From assembly GCF_040676675.1 (NCBI RefSeq), contig NZ_JBFAPK010000016.1, positions 62,001 through 126,000 of the forward strand: a stretch of 64,000 nucleotides of DNA. Reading direction: 5' to 3'. The notes under the pieces were generated by a model. The model saw only the letters and a list, made by a program, of their open reading frames with translations. It was not told the DNA's origin and did no database searches. The translations under genes were made by a program, and so were the position numbers. Position 1 is the first letter of the stretch. Every line of letters starts with the position of its first letter. This document shows positions 16,275 to 25,551 of this stretch, in pieces. Source of the DNA: JBFAPK01 sp040676675 (lineage in GTDB: Bacteria > Actinomycetota > Actinomycetes > Mycobacteriales > Micromonosporaceae).

Positions 16275-18226
16275 TGGACTGAGTAGAACAGAGTGGGCCG
16301 CGACCATGTCAAGCCCGCGGAGGCGCTGGCGACGACAGTGATCGAGGCACCGTTGACCGCCACCCCGCCGGGCGCGGCCGCGTCGAATGGCACCGCGCGC
16401 AGCGATCCGTCGGCCGAGCCGTAGACGATCCGGCCGCCGCCGACGTACGCCATGCCGCGTACCTGAGACCAGCTCAGGCCGGTGGTGGGCAGGGTGAACT
16501 CGGTCGCGCCGACGGTGTACCCGTCGGGTTCCAGGTAGCGGTAGAAGAGCGTGTTGCTGCCCGGCTTCGTGTAGTACATCCGTCCGGACAGGTAGAAGGC
16601 TCCGGTCAGCGTGGACGGGTTGTACCAGTCGTTGTAGCCGATGTACCAGGGGGCGCCGACCGTCGAACCGTTGAAGACCGAGAAGCCGAGCTGGCTGCCG
16701 CTGGACCAGTAGAGCTTGTCGGCGACCCGCATGGTCACCCCGGCCGAGCTGAGGTTGGGCTGGCTGGAGACCGTGGGGCTGCCCAGGGCGGTCCCGTTGA
16801 AGGGCACCTTGGTCAACTGGCTCGCGGCGGTGCCGAGGTAGAGGTAGCCCGGGGTGGCGCCGGGCGCGTCGACCGCCGGCACGGTACGGCCCCCGGCGAG
16901 GGGGAAGACGCCGAGGCGACCGTGGTACTCGCCGCCCATGCCGTCGGAGTTCTGTCCGAAGTAGACCCCGTCCGGTCCGCGCCACAGCACCGGTACGGTG
17001 GAACCCCAGGCCGTCGTACCGGCGGGCGCGCCGCTGCGGCGCGGGTTCCAGTTCAGCGGCATCCCGTTGTTCGGATCCACCGCGCCGATGCCGAGCCGGT
17101 CGACCGCGCCGGCGCCGGCGTTGTCCATGCCGTTCGGGTTGTTCAGCCAGCGGAAGTGGCCGCCGAGGTAGATCACGTCGTCGGTGGCCTCGATCGAGGT
17201 GATGGTGTCGTTGCCGGTGAAGTCGACCCAGGTGCCGTCGAGGTTGGCGCCGCGGGTGCCGGTCTCGAAGCGGACCAGCACGTCGCAGTAGGCCGCCGGC
17301 CAGCCCGCGCCGCCGTTGCTGCCGACGACGAAGTAGTCGCCGTCGTCGGAGAAGTCGACCTCCTGGACGTAGTGGGTGAACGTCGCCGGGGCCGCGCAGG
17401 GCGGGACGTAGCGGGTGGTGCTCCAGTTCGCCACCGTCGGCGTACCGGCCAGCTCCAGCAGCGCGATCTGGTTGCGGGACACTCCGTTGACCACGGTGAA
17501 GTTGCCGCCGATCACGAGCGTGCCGCCGTCGGGGGAGACGTCCAGCGTCCACACGTACGGGGCGACCCCGTTGCGGCCGCCGGTGGCGTCCACGACGAAT
17601 CCGGTGTCCAGGGCGCCGCTGGTCGCGTTGATCCGGGCGACGCCGTGCCGCTCCACGCCGTTGAGCCAGTTGAATGCGCCGCCCAGGTAGAGATTGCCGC
17701 CGTGCAGTTTCATCGCGCGGATGTTGCCGCCGTCCGAGTGCGCCGTCCAGGAGGCCACCGTCGCCCCGCTCATCGGGTCGAGTTCGACCAGGTTCTTGCG
17801 GCTCACCCCGTTGACGGTTTTGAATGCGCCGCCCACGATGAGTTTCCCGTCGGGGCTGGCCACCAGGGCGTTCACCGCGCCGTCCAGCACCGGGGCGAAA
17901 CCGGTGACGATGTTGCCGCTGCCACGGTCGTAACCGAAGAGGTAGGCGCGGCTGATCCAGGTCGGGTCGGCGGCCGTACGGATCTGGGTGAAGGTTCCAC
18001 CCACGTAGACGGTGTTGCCGATCTGGGCGAACGCCCGTACCTCGCCGTCGCGGGCGTGCGGGGTCACGTCGGACGGGTCGGCTGAGGCCAAGGTTCCCGC
18101 CACCACGGGCGGTACCACGATCGCCGCCGCCGGTGTGGCGTAGAGCGCGACCGGTACGACGGCGAGGAGCGCGGCGACCGCGAACCTCCGTCGCGACTGG
18201 CGGGTAGTGGAACGGCTCAACCTCAC
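16271..18226 (-). CDS. secreted beta-propeller protein with delta-60-like repeats, Tat-type signal
   Basis: 651 residues. GTG 18226 has a near-perfect AGGAGGT ribosome-binding site at 6 bases. The N-terminus TRQSRRRFAVAALLAVVPVA carries the twin-arginine pattern S-R-R-x-F followed by a hydrophobic stretch and an AxA-type site (PAAA). The mature part repeats units such as VYVGGTFTQIRTAA, LIVGGAFKTVNGVSRKNLVE, LYLGGAFNWLNGVERHGVAR and LVIGGNFTVVNGVSRNQIAL, the delta-60/kelch-like beta-propeller pattern of surface proteins. It is the first gene of the exopolysaccharide operon, so it may bind or organise the exported polymer. No catalytic motif is seen. Confidence 0.75.
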   Translation of the reverse strand: MRLSRSTTRQSRRRFAVAALLAVVPVALYATPAAAIVVPPVVAGTLASADPSDVTPHARDGEVRAFAQIGNTVYVGGTFTQIRTAADPTWISRAYLFGYDRGSGNIVTGFAPVLDGAVNALVASPDGKLIVGGAFKTVNGVSRKNLVELDPMSGATVASWTAHSDGGNIRAMKLHGGNLYLGGAFNWLNGVERHGVARINATSGALDTGFVVDATGGRNGVAPYVWTLDVSPDGGTLVIGGNFTVVNGVSRNQIALLELAGTPTVANWSTTRYVPPCAAPATFTHYVQEVDFSDDGDYFVVGSNGGAGWPAAYCDVLVRFETGTRGANLDGTWVDFTGNDTITSIEATDDVIYLGGHFRWLNNPNGMDNAGAGAVDRLGIGAVDPNNGMPLNWNPRRSGAPAGTTAWGSTVPVLWRGPDGVYFGQNSDGMGGEYHGRLGVFPLAGGRTVPAVDAPGATPGYLYLGTAASQLTKVPFNGTALGSPTVSSQPNLSSAGVTMRVADKLYWSSGSQLGFSVFNGSTVGAPWYIGYNDWYNPSTLTGAFYLSGRMYYTKPGSNTLFYRYLEPDGYTVGATEFTLPTTGLSWSQVRGMAYVGGGRIVYGSADGSLRAVPFDAAAPGGVAVNGASITVVASASAGLTWSRPTLFYSVQ

Positions 18227-18650
18227 GCGTTACCTCCTGCTGGAGATGGTTCGCGTAGCCTGCCCCCGGCCGGCCACCCAGCGGATCGCCCTTTCGGCGA
18301 GCACGCCGGTCAGAATAGCGACAGGCACTCGTCACCGCTGGTACGTCTTTGCCGGCGCGGGCGTGTCGGCCATTGACCAATCGCGCTGTTTATTGCCATT
18401 CGCCGGCTCGTCCTCCGTCGATTGGCGACAGATGCGAAATATTTGTGTTCTCGCTGTACTGCTGCGCTCGCGCGCTTCGCGGCGCCTGAGGGGTGGTGTC
18501 TTCCCTTCCGCGGTGGTGTGGGCGGGTGGTCGTTCGCCGCGACGCGTCAGTGCGGACACCACCGGCGCCGCTGCGCTTGCTCTCCGTGGGGCTGTCGGGG
18601 GCTGTCGTTACAGTGGCGCCCGCGAGATCGTGGTGATCGAGGAGAGCCTG
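18227..18650. promoter_or_regulatory. divergent intergenic region between the polysaccharide and MoxR/VWA operons
   Basis: This 424-base gene-free stretch must hold promoters for both flanking operons. It contains the AT-richest segment of the area (about 18370-18460), including CATTGACCAATCGCG with a TTGACC hexamer, TTTATTGCC and GCGAAATATTTGTG. I could not fix a -10/-35 pair with proper spacing on either strand. Short open frames here lack the codon bias of real genes. Confidence 0.4.
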
Positions 18651-21600
18651 GTGCGAGCTTCAGCTGACGACGTCGGTGCCGGTGTGGAACTTCCGGACGA
18701 GGAGACGTTCCTGATCCCCGCGCCGTGGCGGCGGGCCGGACTGCTGCCGAGACGTGGTGGCACGCCGGGACCGGCCCTGCCGGCCGGTCCGAGCGCGCGG
18801 GCGGCCGCGGATCGGCTGGTCGAGGAGCTGCGCGAGGAGCTGACCGGGGTGCTGCGGCATCCGGCCAGCGATCCGGACCTGGTCGCCGCCGCCGAGGCGT
18901 ACCTGGGCGGGGCGGAGTCGGCGCTCGGCGCGGCCGTGGTCGCGGGCGCCGCGAGCCACGCGATCGGTTGGTCCAACGAGAGCCGGTTGCGGCAGCTCGC
19001 GGACGGCTGGATGGCGGCGTACGGGTCGACCTTCGCGGCCCTGGTCGTGGTGGAGCTGAGCGGCCTGCGGGTCGCCACCGAGCGGGCGGGCACCGTCCAA
19101 CATGCCCACATCGGGCATCAGGCGCCGGGCGGCGCGTGGACGTACCACCCGCACTGGCGGGTGCTGGGCGGCCGGGTCCGCGCCCACCTCGCGGCCGGCG
19201 GCGACGAGGAGTACGCGCGGGCGCGCGACGCCCTGGCGGCGTACCGCGACGCGGGGCAGCACCAGCGGGTCGCCACCTCGTTCCTGCTGCCCACCGAGGC
19301 GGCGTGGGTGGACGCCGACTGCCGCGAGCTGTCCGGTGTCCCCGTCGGCCAGGGCGGCGACCTGGGGATGCTGCTCTGGTGCGCGGCGAGCACGCCCGAG
19401 CAGCTGGAGCTGATCAGCGGCAGGCTCCAGCCCTGGGTGATCCTGCACGACCTCGGGTTGCTCGGCACCGCGGCGGAGGGCGTGGGCCCGGCGATCGCGT
19501 CGCGCCTGGCGGCCTGGTTCGACCAGCCCTATCTGGACGCCACCGGCCGGCAACGACTGCTCTCGGTGATCACCGCGCTCCCCACCGACGAGGCGCTGCG
19601 GCTGCTGCTCGACCGGCTCGACCAGAAGTACGTCCAGCCGGCCGTCGCGGAGGCCGCCCGGCGCTATCCCGTACGGGCCCTGCGGCTGCTGGCCGTGGCT
19701 GCCGGTGCCGAGTCCGACCGGGGGCGGATCGCCGCCGAGCTGCTCCGGGCGCACGTGCTGACCACTCCGGCCGCCGTCGAGGCGGGGTTGCCGTCGCTGG
19801 ACGAGGCGGCCCGGGCGCGGGTCGAGGCCGTCCGCGACGCGACGGACCTGGTGCCGGAGGCGCCCGAGTCGGCGCTGCCCCCGGTGCTGGTCGACCCGCC
19901 CTGGTCGGCGCCGGGCCGGACGGCCAGGCCGCTGGTGCTCGACGGCCTCGCCGCGCCCGCCGAGGGGGCCGTGCGCTGGCGGCCGGGGGAGCGCGACGAG
20001 TGGACCCCGGTCAGGAACCTGTTCCTGGCCGGCCGCGACCGGAACCAGGACTGGGCGCGCCGGGCGGCGGAGCACCGGGCGGGCCGACTGCGGCACTGGG
20101 AACAGGTCGAGTTCTTCCTGTACGCGCCGGAGGAACTCGCCCGGCCGCTGCTGGCGGATTGGCGGCCGGACGACGCCTGGGACGCCGAGGACCACCTACG
20201 GCCGATCGTGGCCCGGTTCGAACTGGACGCGCTCCCCGCCGTGCTGCACCTGGCGCGGCGGTACCCGACGCAGGCCGCGGGCCTGCTGGCCCCGTACGCC
20301 GACGCCGAGGTCGCCGAGCTGATGGCCGACTGCTCGATCCGGCTCAAGTCCGTCCGGCCGGTGGCGCTGGCCTGGCTGGTCCGTCACCCGGAGTCCGCCG
20401 CCCGGGGCCTGTTGCCGCCGGCCTTCGGCAAGGCGGGGGCCCGGCGGCGCGCCGCCGAGCACGGCCTGCGGACGCTGGCCGCGGCGGGACACGAGGGCGC
20501 GCTCGTGGCCGCCGCCCAGGGGTACGGGCCGGCCGCCGTCGCCGCCGTCGAGGCGCTGCTGGCGGCGGATCCGCTGCACCTGTTGCCGGCCAAGATCCCG
20601 GTGCTGCCGGCCTGGGCCGATCCGGGCATGCTGCCGCAGGTGCTGCTGCGCGACCGGCAGACCGCGCTGCCGCAGGCGGCGGTGCGGCACCTGTGCACCA
20701 TGCTCGCCATCTCCCAGCCCGACGCCCCGTACGCGGGCGTCCCGCGGGTCGTCGAGGTCTGCGACCCCGCCTCGCTGGCCGAGTTCGGCTGGGCGCTGTT
20801 CCAGCGGTGGCGCTCCAGCGGCTCGTCGGCCAAGGAGGGCTGGACGTTGCAGGCGCTGCGCTGGCTGGGCGACGACGAGACCGTGCGCCGGCTCGCGCCG
20901 GTGATCCGGGCCTGGCCCGGCGAGGGCGGCCACGCACGCGCCGTGGTCGGGCTGGACGTGCTGGCCGCGATCGGTACCGACGTCGCGCTCATGCACCTGT
21001 ACGGCATCTCGCAGAAGGTCAAGTTCGCCGCGCTGCGCGAGCAGGCCGGCCAGCGCATCACCGAGGTCGCGGCCGACCTCGGGCTCAGCGCCGAACAGCT
21101 CGGCGACCGGCTGGTGCCCGACCTCGGGCTCGACGCGGACGGCAGCCTGGTCCTCGACTACGGCCCCCGCCGGTTCACCGTCGGCTTCGACGAGCAGCTC
21201 AAGCCGTACGTCGCGGACGGGACGGGGGCCCGCCGCAAGGCGCTGCCCAAGCCGGGCGCCCGCGACGACGAGCGGCTCGCGCCCGCGGCGTACCAGCGGT
21301 TCGGCGCGCTGAAGAAGGACGTGCGCACCCTCGCGGCCGACCAGATCCGGCGACTGGAACGGGCGATGGTCACCGAGCGGCGGTGGAGCGGCGCCGACTT
21401 CCGGCGGTACTTCGTGGCCCATCCGCTGCTGTGGCACATCGTCCGCCGGCTGGTCTGGGCCACCTGGGGCCCGGACGGCGAGGTGCGTACGGCGTTCCGG
21501 GTCGCCGAGGACCGCACCCTCGCCGACGTCGCCGACGACACGTTCGACCTCGACGACGCCGCCGAGGTCGGCATCGCGCACCCGGTGCGGCTCGGTACGG

Positions 21601-22037
21601 CCGTGCCGGCCTGGTCCGAACTCCTCGCCGACTACGAGATCCTCCAACCGTTCCCGCAGCTCGGCCGCGAGGTGCACCGGTTCACCGAGGAGGAGCTGGC
21701 CGCGACGCGACTGACCCGGTTCGAGGGGATCAAGGTCGCCGCGGCGAAGCTGGTCGGTCTGGAACGGCGCGGCTGGGAGCGGGGCACGCCGGAGGATGCC
21801 GGCATCCAGGGCTGGGTGCAACGGCGCCTGCCGGGCGACCGTACGCTCGCGGTCCACCTCGACCCCGGCATCCCGGTCGGTGACATCGAGTACTGGCCGG
21901 TGCAGCAGCTGCGGGAGATCGAGCTGACCCGGGGCGAGGTGGAAATCTGGCGGGACGGCGAGCGGCTGCCGTTCGGGGTGCTGGACCCGGTCACCGCCTC
22001 CGAGCTGCTGCGGGACCTGGTGGAGGTGACCGCGTGA
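18651..22037 (+). CDS. DUF4132 domain protein (YehI-like), first gene of a MoxR/VWA operon
   Basis: 1128 residues from GTG 18651, preceded by GAGGAGAG. The body is made of helical, HEAT-like repeats (ARAGLLA-, RRYPVRALRLLAVAAGAE-type segments). The C-terminal third is DUF4132: KKDVRTLAADQIRRLERAMV, then RRWSGADFRRYFVAHPLLWH and VRRLVWATW, ending ELLRDLVEVTA. E. coli YehI belongs to the same family (from memory, about 1200 aa). The function is unknown; in several genomes these genes accompany a MoxR ATPase and a VWA protein, as here. The stop overlaps the MoxR start by GTGA, so the five genes are cotranslated. Confidence 0.8.
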   Translation: MRASADDVGAGVELPDEETFLIPAPWRRAGLLPRRGGTPGPALPAGPSARAAADRLVEELREELTGVLRHPASDPDLVAAAEAYLGGAESALGAAVVAGAASHAIGWSNESRLRQLADGWMAAYGSTFAALVVVELSGLRVATERAGTVQHAHIGHQAPGGAWTYHPHWRVLGGRVRAHLAAGGDEEYARARDALAAYRDAGQHQRVATSFLLPTEAAWVDADCRELSGVPVGQGGDLGMLLWCAASTPEQLELISGRLQPWVILHDLGLLGTAAEGVGPAIASRLAAWFDQPYLDATGRQRLLSVITALPTDEALRLLLDRLDQKYVQPAVAEAARRYPVRALRLLAVAAGAESDRGRIAAELLRAHVLTTPAAVEAGLPSLDEAARARVEAVRDATDLVPEAPESALPPVLVDPPWSAPGRTARPLVLDGLAAPAEGAVRWRPGERDEWTPVRNLFLAGRDRNQDWARRAAEHRAGRLRHWEQVEFFLYAPEELARPLLADWRPDDAWDAEDHLRPIVARFELDALPAVLHLARRYPTQAAGLLAPYADAEVAELMADCSIRLKSVRPVALAWLVRHPESAARGLLPPAFGKAGARRRAAEHGLRTLAAAGHEGALVAAAQGYGPAAVAAVEALLAADPLHLLPAKIPVLPAWADPGMLPQVLLRDRQTALPQAAVRHLCTMLAISQPDAPYAGVPRVVEVCDPASLAEFGWALFQRWRSSGSSAKEGWTLQALRWLGDDETVRRLAPVIRAWPGEGGHARAVVGLDVLAAIGTDVALMHLYGISQKVKFAALREQAGQRITEVAADLGLSAEQLGDRLVPDLGLDADGSLVLDYGPRRFTVGFDEQLKPYVADGTGARRKALPKPGARDDERLAPAAYQRFGALKKDVRTLAADQIRRLERAMVTERRWSGADFRRYFVAHPLLWHIVRRLVWATWGPDGEVRTAFRVAEDRTLADVADDTFDLDDAAEVGIAHPVRLGTAVPAWSELLADYEILQPFPQLGREVHRFTEEELAATRLTRFEGIKVAAAKLVGLERRGWERGTPEDAGIQGWVQRRLPGDRTLAVHLDPGIPVGDIEYWPVQQLREIELTRGEVEIWRDGERLPFGVLDPVTASELLRDLVEVTA

Positions 22038-23122
22038 GCGTGGACCGCGCGCAGCGGCCCCCGGCCGAGCTGCGGTACGCCGAGGAGCTCGCCCGGCTGC
22101 GCGCCGACGACCGCGACGAGCGCCCGCCCGGTTGGGCGCTGAGCCTGCGCGCGGCCCGGCGCTTCATCCTCGGCGACGAGTCCGCGGGCATCGCCACGAA
22201 GTTCGTCGGCGACCCGTCGCTGATCGACCGGGCGCTGGTCACCCTTGCCACGAACCGCGGGCTGATGCTGGTCGGGGAGCCCGGCACGGCCAAGTCGCTC
22301 CTCTCCGAGCTGCTGGCCGCCGCCGTGACGGGCGACTCGACGCTGACCATCCAGGGCGGCGCCGCCACCACCGAGGACCAGATCAAGTACTCCTGGAACT
22401 ACGCGCTGCTGGTGGCCGAGGGGCCGTCGCGGCGCTCGCTGGTCCCGGCGCCGCTGCTGCGCGGCATGGCCGAGGGGCGGGTGGTCCGGTTCGAGGAGAT
22501 CACCCGCTGCCCGCTGGAGGTGCAGGACTGCCTGCTCTCGCCGCTGTCCGACCGGGTGTTGGCCGTGCCGGAGCTGACCGGGGCCGACGCGATGGTCTTC
22601 GCGCAGGAGGGCTTCAACATCATCGCCACGGCCAACACCCGGGACCGCGGGGTCAACGAGATGAGCGCCGCGCTGAAGCGGCGGTTCAACTTCGAGACCG
22701 TCTTCCCGATCGCCGACTTCGCCACCGAACTGGACCTGGTCGAGTCCCAGGCCGGCGAGCTGCTGCGCCGCTCGGGCGTCACCGCGCCGCCGCGCCGCGA
22801 CGTGCTGGAGGTGCTGGTGACCACCTTCCGCGAGCTGCGGCACGGCGCCACCGAGCGGGGCGAGGCGATGGACCGGCTCTCCGCGGTGATGAGCACCGCC
22901 GAGGCGGTCTCGGTGGCGCACGCGGTGGGTCTGCGCGGCTGGTTCCTCCACGGCGCCGCCGGCACGCCGGCCGACCTGGTCACCTGCCTGGCCGGTACCG
23001 CCGCCAAGGACGACGCGGAGGACCTCGCCCGGCTGCGCCGCTACCTGGAGCAGCAGGCCGGGCGGCGGTCCGGCGCGCACTGGCGGGAGTTCCACGACGC
23101 CCGGCACCTGCTTCCCGGCTGA
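22034..23122 (+). CDS. MoxR-type AAA+ ATPase (YehL-like)
   Basis: 362 residues from GTG 22034. Walker A is GEPGTAKS (81-88); Walker B is VVRFEE (150-155), with arginine-phenylalanine before the two glutamates instead of the usual LLLDE. Sensor 1 is NIIATANTRD, and the arginine finger segment is SAALKRRFNFE. The helix-2 insert and pre-sensor layout fit MoxR ATPases, which work as chaperone-like remodelers together with VWA-domain partners. The C-terminal ~100 residues are helical. The TGATG junction couples it to the DUF5682 gene. Expected to be cytosolic and hexameric. Confidence 0.88.
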   Translation: MSVDRAQRPPAELRYAEELARLRADDRDERPPGWALSLRAARRFILGDESAGIATKFVGDPSLIDRALVTLATNRGLMLVGEPGTAKSLLSELLAAAVTGDSTLTIQGGAATTEDQIKYSWNYALLVAEGPSRRSLVPAPLLRGMAEGRVVRFEEITRCPLEVQDCLLSPLSDRVLAVPELTGADAMVFAQEGFNIIATANTRDRGVNEMSAALKRRFNFETVFPIADFATELDLVESQAGELLRRSGVTAPPRRDVLEVLVTTFRELRHGATERGEAMDRLSAVMSTAEAVSVAHAVGLRGWFLHGAAGTPADLVTCLAGTAAKDDAEDLARLRRYLEQQAGRRSGAHWREFHDARHLLPG

Positions 23123-25551
23123 TGGGCGCCGCCGAGGTCACCGTCATCGGGGTACGCCACCACAGCCCCGCCTGTGCCCGGCTGGTGGCCGACACCGTCG
23201 CGGCGCTGCGGCCGGCGTACGTGCTGGTCGAGGGGCCGGCGGACATGAACGACCGGCTCGACGAGCTGCTGCTCGGGCACGAGCTGCCGGTGGCGGTCTT
23301 CACCTCGTACCGCGACGGGCGGCGGGCGCACGCCTCCTGGGCGCCGTTCTGCGCGTACTCGCCCGAGTGGGTGGCGCTTACCGTCGGGCGGCGGCACGGC
23401 GCCGGACTGCGCTTCATCGACCTGCCGGCCTGGCATCCGGCGTTCGCCGACCGGAGCAACCGGTACGCCGACGCCGAGTTGCGGTACGCCGAGGCGGTCG
23501 AGCGCCTGTGCCGCGCCTTCGCGATGGACAACGTGGACACCCTCTGGGACCACCTCTTCGAGTGCGATCCCGACGAAGGGCTGGCCGAGCGGCTGGCGGT
23601 CTACTTCGACCTGCTCCGTGGTGAGTCGCCGGCCGGCGACGACGACACCGCCCGCGAGGCGTACATGGCGGACTGGGTGGACGCCGCCCGCTCGCACGCC
23701 GACGGCCGGCCGGTGCTCGTGGTCTGCGGCGGGTTCCACCGCCCCGCGCTGCTGCGGCTGGCCGCCGGCGCGCCGACCGGGCGGGACTGGCCGGAGGTAC
23801 CGGCGCCACCCGAGGACGCGACCGCCGGCAGTTACCTGGTGCCGTACTCGTTCAGGCGGCTCGATGCCTTCGACGGGTACCAGTCGGGGCTGCCCTCGCC
23901 CGACTACTACCAGCGGCTCTGGGAGCACGGGCCGGCCGGGGCGGCCGAGGGCCTGCTGGAGGCGGTGGTACGCCGCCTGCGCGGGCGCCGGCAGCCCGTC
24001 TCCACGGCCGACCTCGTCGCCGCCCGGACCATGGCGGACGGGCTCGCCCGGATCCGCGGCCACCGCCACCCGGCCCGCGCCGACGTGCTCGACGGCCTGG
24101 TCTCCGCCCTGGTCGGCGAGGCCCTCGACGGCCCGCTGCCGTGGAGCCGGCGCGGCCGGCTGGAGGCCGGTACGCATCCCGTGGTGGTGGAGATGGTCGC
24201 GGCGCTCAGCGGCGACCGGGTGGGGCGGCTCGACCCGGCCACGCCGGTACCGCCGCTGGTGCACGACGTCGCCGCCGAGCTGGAGCGGCACGGGCTCGCC
24301 GGCGACGACCCGGTACGGCTCGACCTGACCGACCGGGACCAGCGGGAGACCAGCCGTGTCCTGCACCGACTGCGGGTGCTCGGCGTCCCCGGGTACGCCC
24401 GCGACAGCGGCCCGGACGCGAGCGGTGCCGATCCGCGGCTGCGGGAGCACTGGTCCCCGCGGCCGGCCGGCGAGCGGCTGGTGGCGGTCATCGAGGCGGG
24501 CGCGTACGGCGCCACCCTCGCCGACGCGGCGGCGGCCCGGCTGGCCGAGCGGATCGACCGGGCCGGCCCGGACGTCGACCGGCTGGCCGAGGTGCTCTTC
24601 GACGCCGCCCTCTGTGGCGTCGACCGCCTCTCCGAGCGGGTGCTCGCCATGCTCGCCCGGTCGATCGCCGGTGTCGGCGACGTGGGCGCGCTCGGCCGGG
24701 TGCTGGCGGTGGTGCTCGGGCTGTGGCGGCACGACCGGCTGCTCGGCACCGCGCGGGCCGAGGCGCTGGGCGTGGTCCTGACCGCGTCGGTGCCGCGACT
24801 GCTCTGGCTGGTCGAGGGGATCCGCGGCGGGCGGGCCCCGGCCGACCCGGAGCGGCTCGCCGCGCTGGCGGCGGCCCGGGACACCATCGTCCACGCCGGC
24901 CCGTCGCTCGGCATCGACGGCGGTCCGGCGCTGGCGGTGATGCGCCGGCTCGCCGCCGACCCGGGCGTGCCGCCCGACCTGCGCGGGGCCGCCTCAGGCT
25001 TCGCCTGGTCGCTCGGGGACCCGGTCGACCCGGTCCGAGGGGTACGTGGTGCCGCCGGCCCGGCCGTGCTCGGGGACTGGCTCGCCGGGCTGTTCGCGCT
25101 GGCCCGCGAGGAGGTGCTGGCCGGCGAGGAGGTGCTGGCCGCCGAGGCACCGCCGGCCGGGTCGGGGCGGGACGGGTCGCGGTCGGGCGGGTCGCCGGCC
25201 GGGTCGGGCCGGGACGCGCCGGGCGGGTCGGACCCGGTCGGCTCGTCGGGTGGGTCGCCCGCCGTGGTGGACCTGCTCGGCGTCGTGGACGTCGTGCTCG
25301 GCGCCATGAGCGAGCACGATTTCCTGGTCGCGCTGCCGGCGCTGCGGCAGGCGTTCGCCTTCTTCCCACCCCGCGAACGGGACGTGATCGCCCGACGGCT
25401 GCTGGCCCGGCGCGGGCTGGCCGGCTCCGGCCGGTCCCTGCTCCGGGTCGAGCTGGACCCGATGCTGGTCGCGCGCGCCCGCGACCTCGACGCGTACGTG
25501 GACGCCCTGCTGCTGCGGGAGGGACTGATGTCGACCGGGGAACGGTCATGA
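23122..25551 (+). CDS. DUF5682 family protein (YehM-like)
   Basis: 809 residues; ATG 23122 shares one base with the previous stop. The N-terminus VTVIGVRHHSPACARLV with the later YVLVEGP is the conserved DUF5682 opening, which resembles TraB/ChaN-like folds with paired histidines (HH) and EGP. Other conserved blocks are VCGGFHRPALLRL and YSFRRLDAFDGYQSGLPSPD. The rest is helical. A Gly/Ser/Asp-rich linker (about residues 675-715, GSGRDGSRSGGSPAGSGRDA) precedes a C-terminal helical domain with MSEHDFLVALPALRQAFAFF. The function is unknown, and it is always seen next to MoxR/VWA genes. Confidence 0.82.
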   Translation: MGAAEVTVIGVRHHSPACARLVADTVAALRPAYVLVEGPADMNDRLDELLLGHELPVAVFTSYRDGRRAHASWAPFCAYSPEWVALTVGRRHGAGLRFIDLPAWHPAFADRSNRYADAELRYAEAVERLCRAFAMDNVDTLWDHLFECDPDEGLAERLAVYFDLLRGESPAGDDDTAREAYMADWVDAARSHADGRPVLVVCGGFHRPALLRLAAGAPTGRDWPEVPAPPEDATAGSYLVPYSFRRLDAFDGYQSGLPSPDYYQRLWEHGPAGAAEGLLEAVVRRLRGRRQPVSTADLVAARTMADGLARIRGHRHPARADVLDGLVSALVGEALDGPLPWSRRGRLEAGTHPVVVEMVAALSGDRVGRLDPATPVPPLVHDVAAELERHGLAGDDPVRLDLTDRDQRETSRVLHRLRVLGVPGYARDSGPDASGADPRLREHWSPRPAGERLVAVIEAGAYGATLADAAAARLAERIDRAGPDVDRLAEVLFDAALCGVDRLSERVLAMLARSIAGVGDVGALGRVLAVVLGLWRHDRLLGTARAEALGVVLTASVPRLLWLVEGIRGGRAPADPERLAALAAARDTIVHAGPSLGIDGGPALAVMRRLAADPGVPPDLRGAASGFAWSLGDPVDPVRGVRGAAGPAVLGDWLAGLFALAREEVLAGEEVLAAEAPPAGSGRDGSRSGGSPAGSGRDAPGGSDPVGSSGGSPAVVDLLGVVDVVLGAMSEHDFLVALPALRQAFAFFPPRERDVIARRLLARRGLAGSGRSLLRVELDPMLVARARDLDAYVDALLLREGLMSTGERS

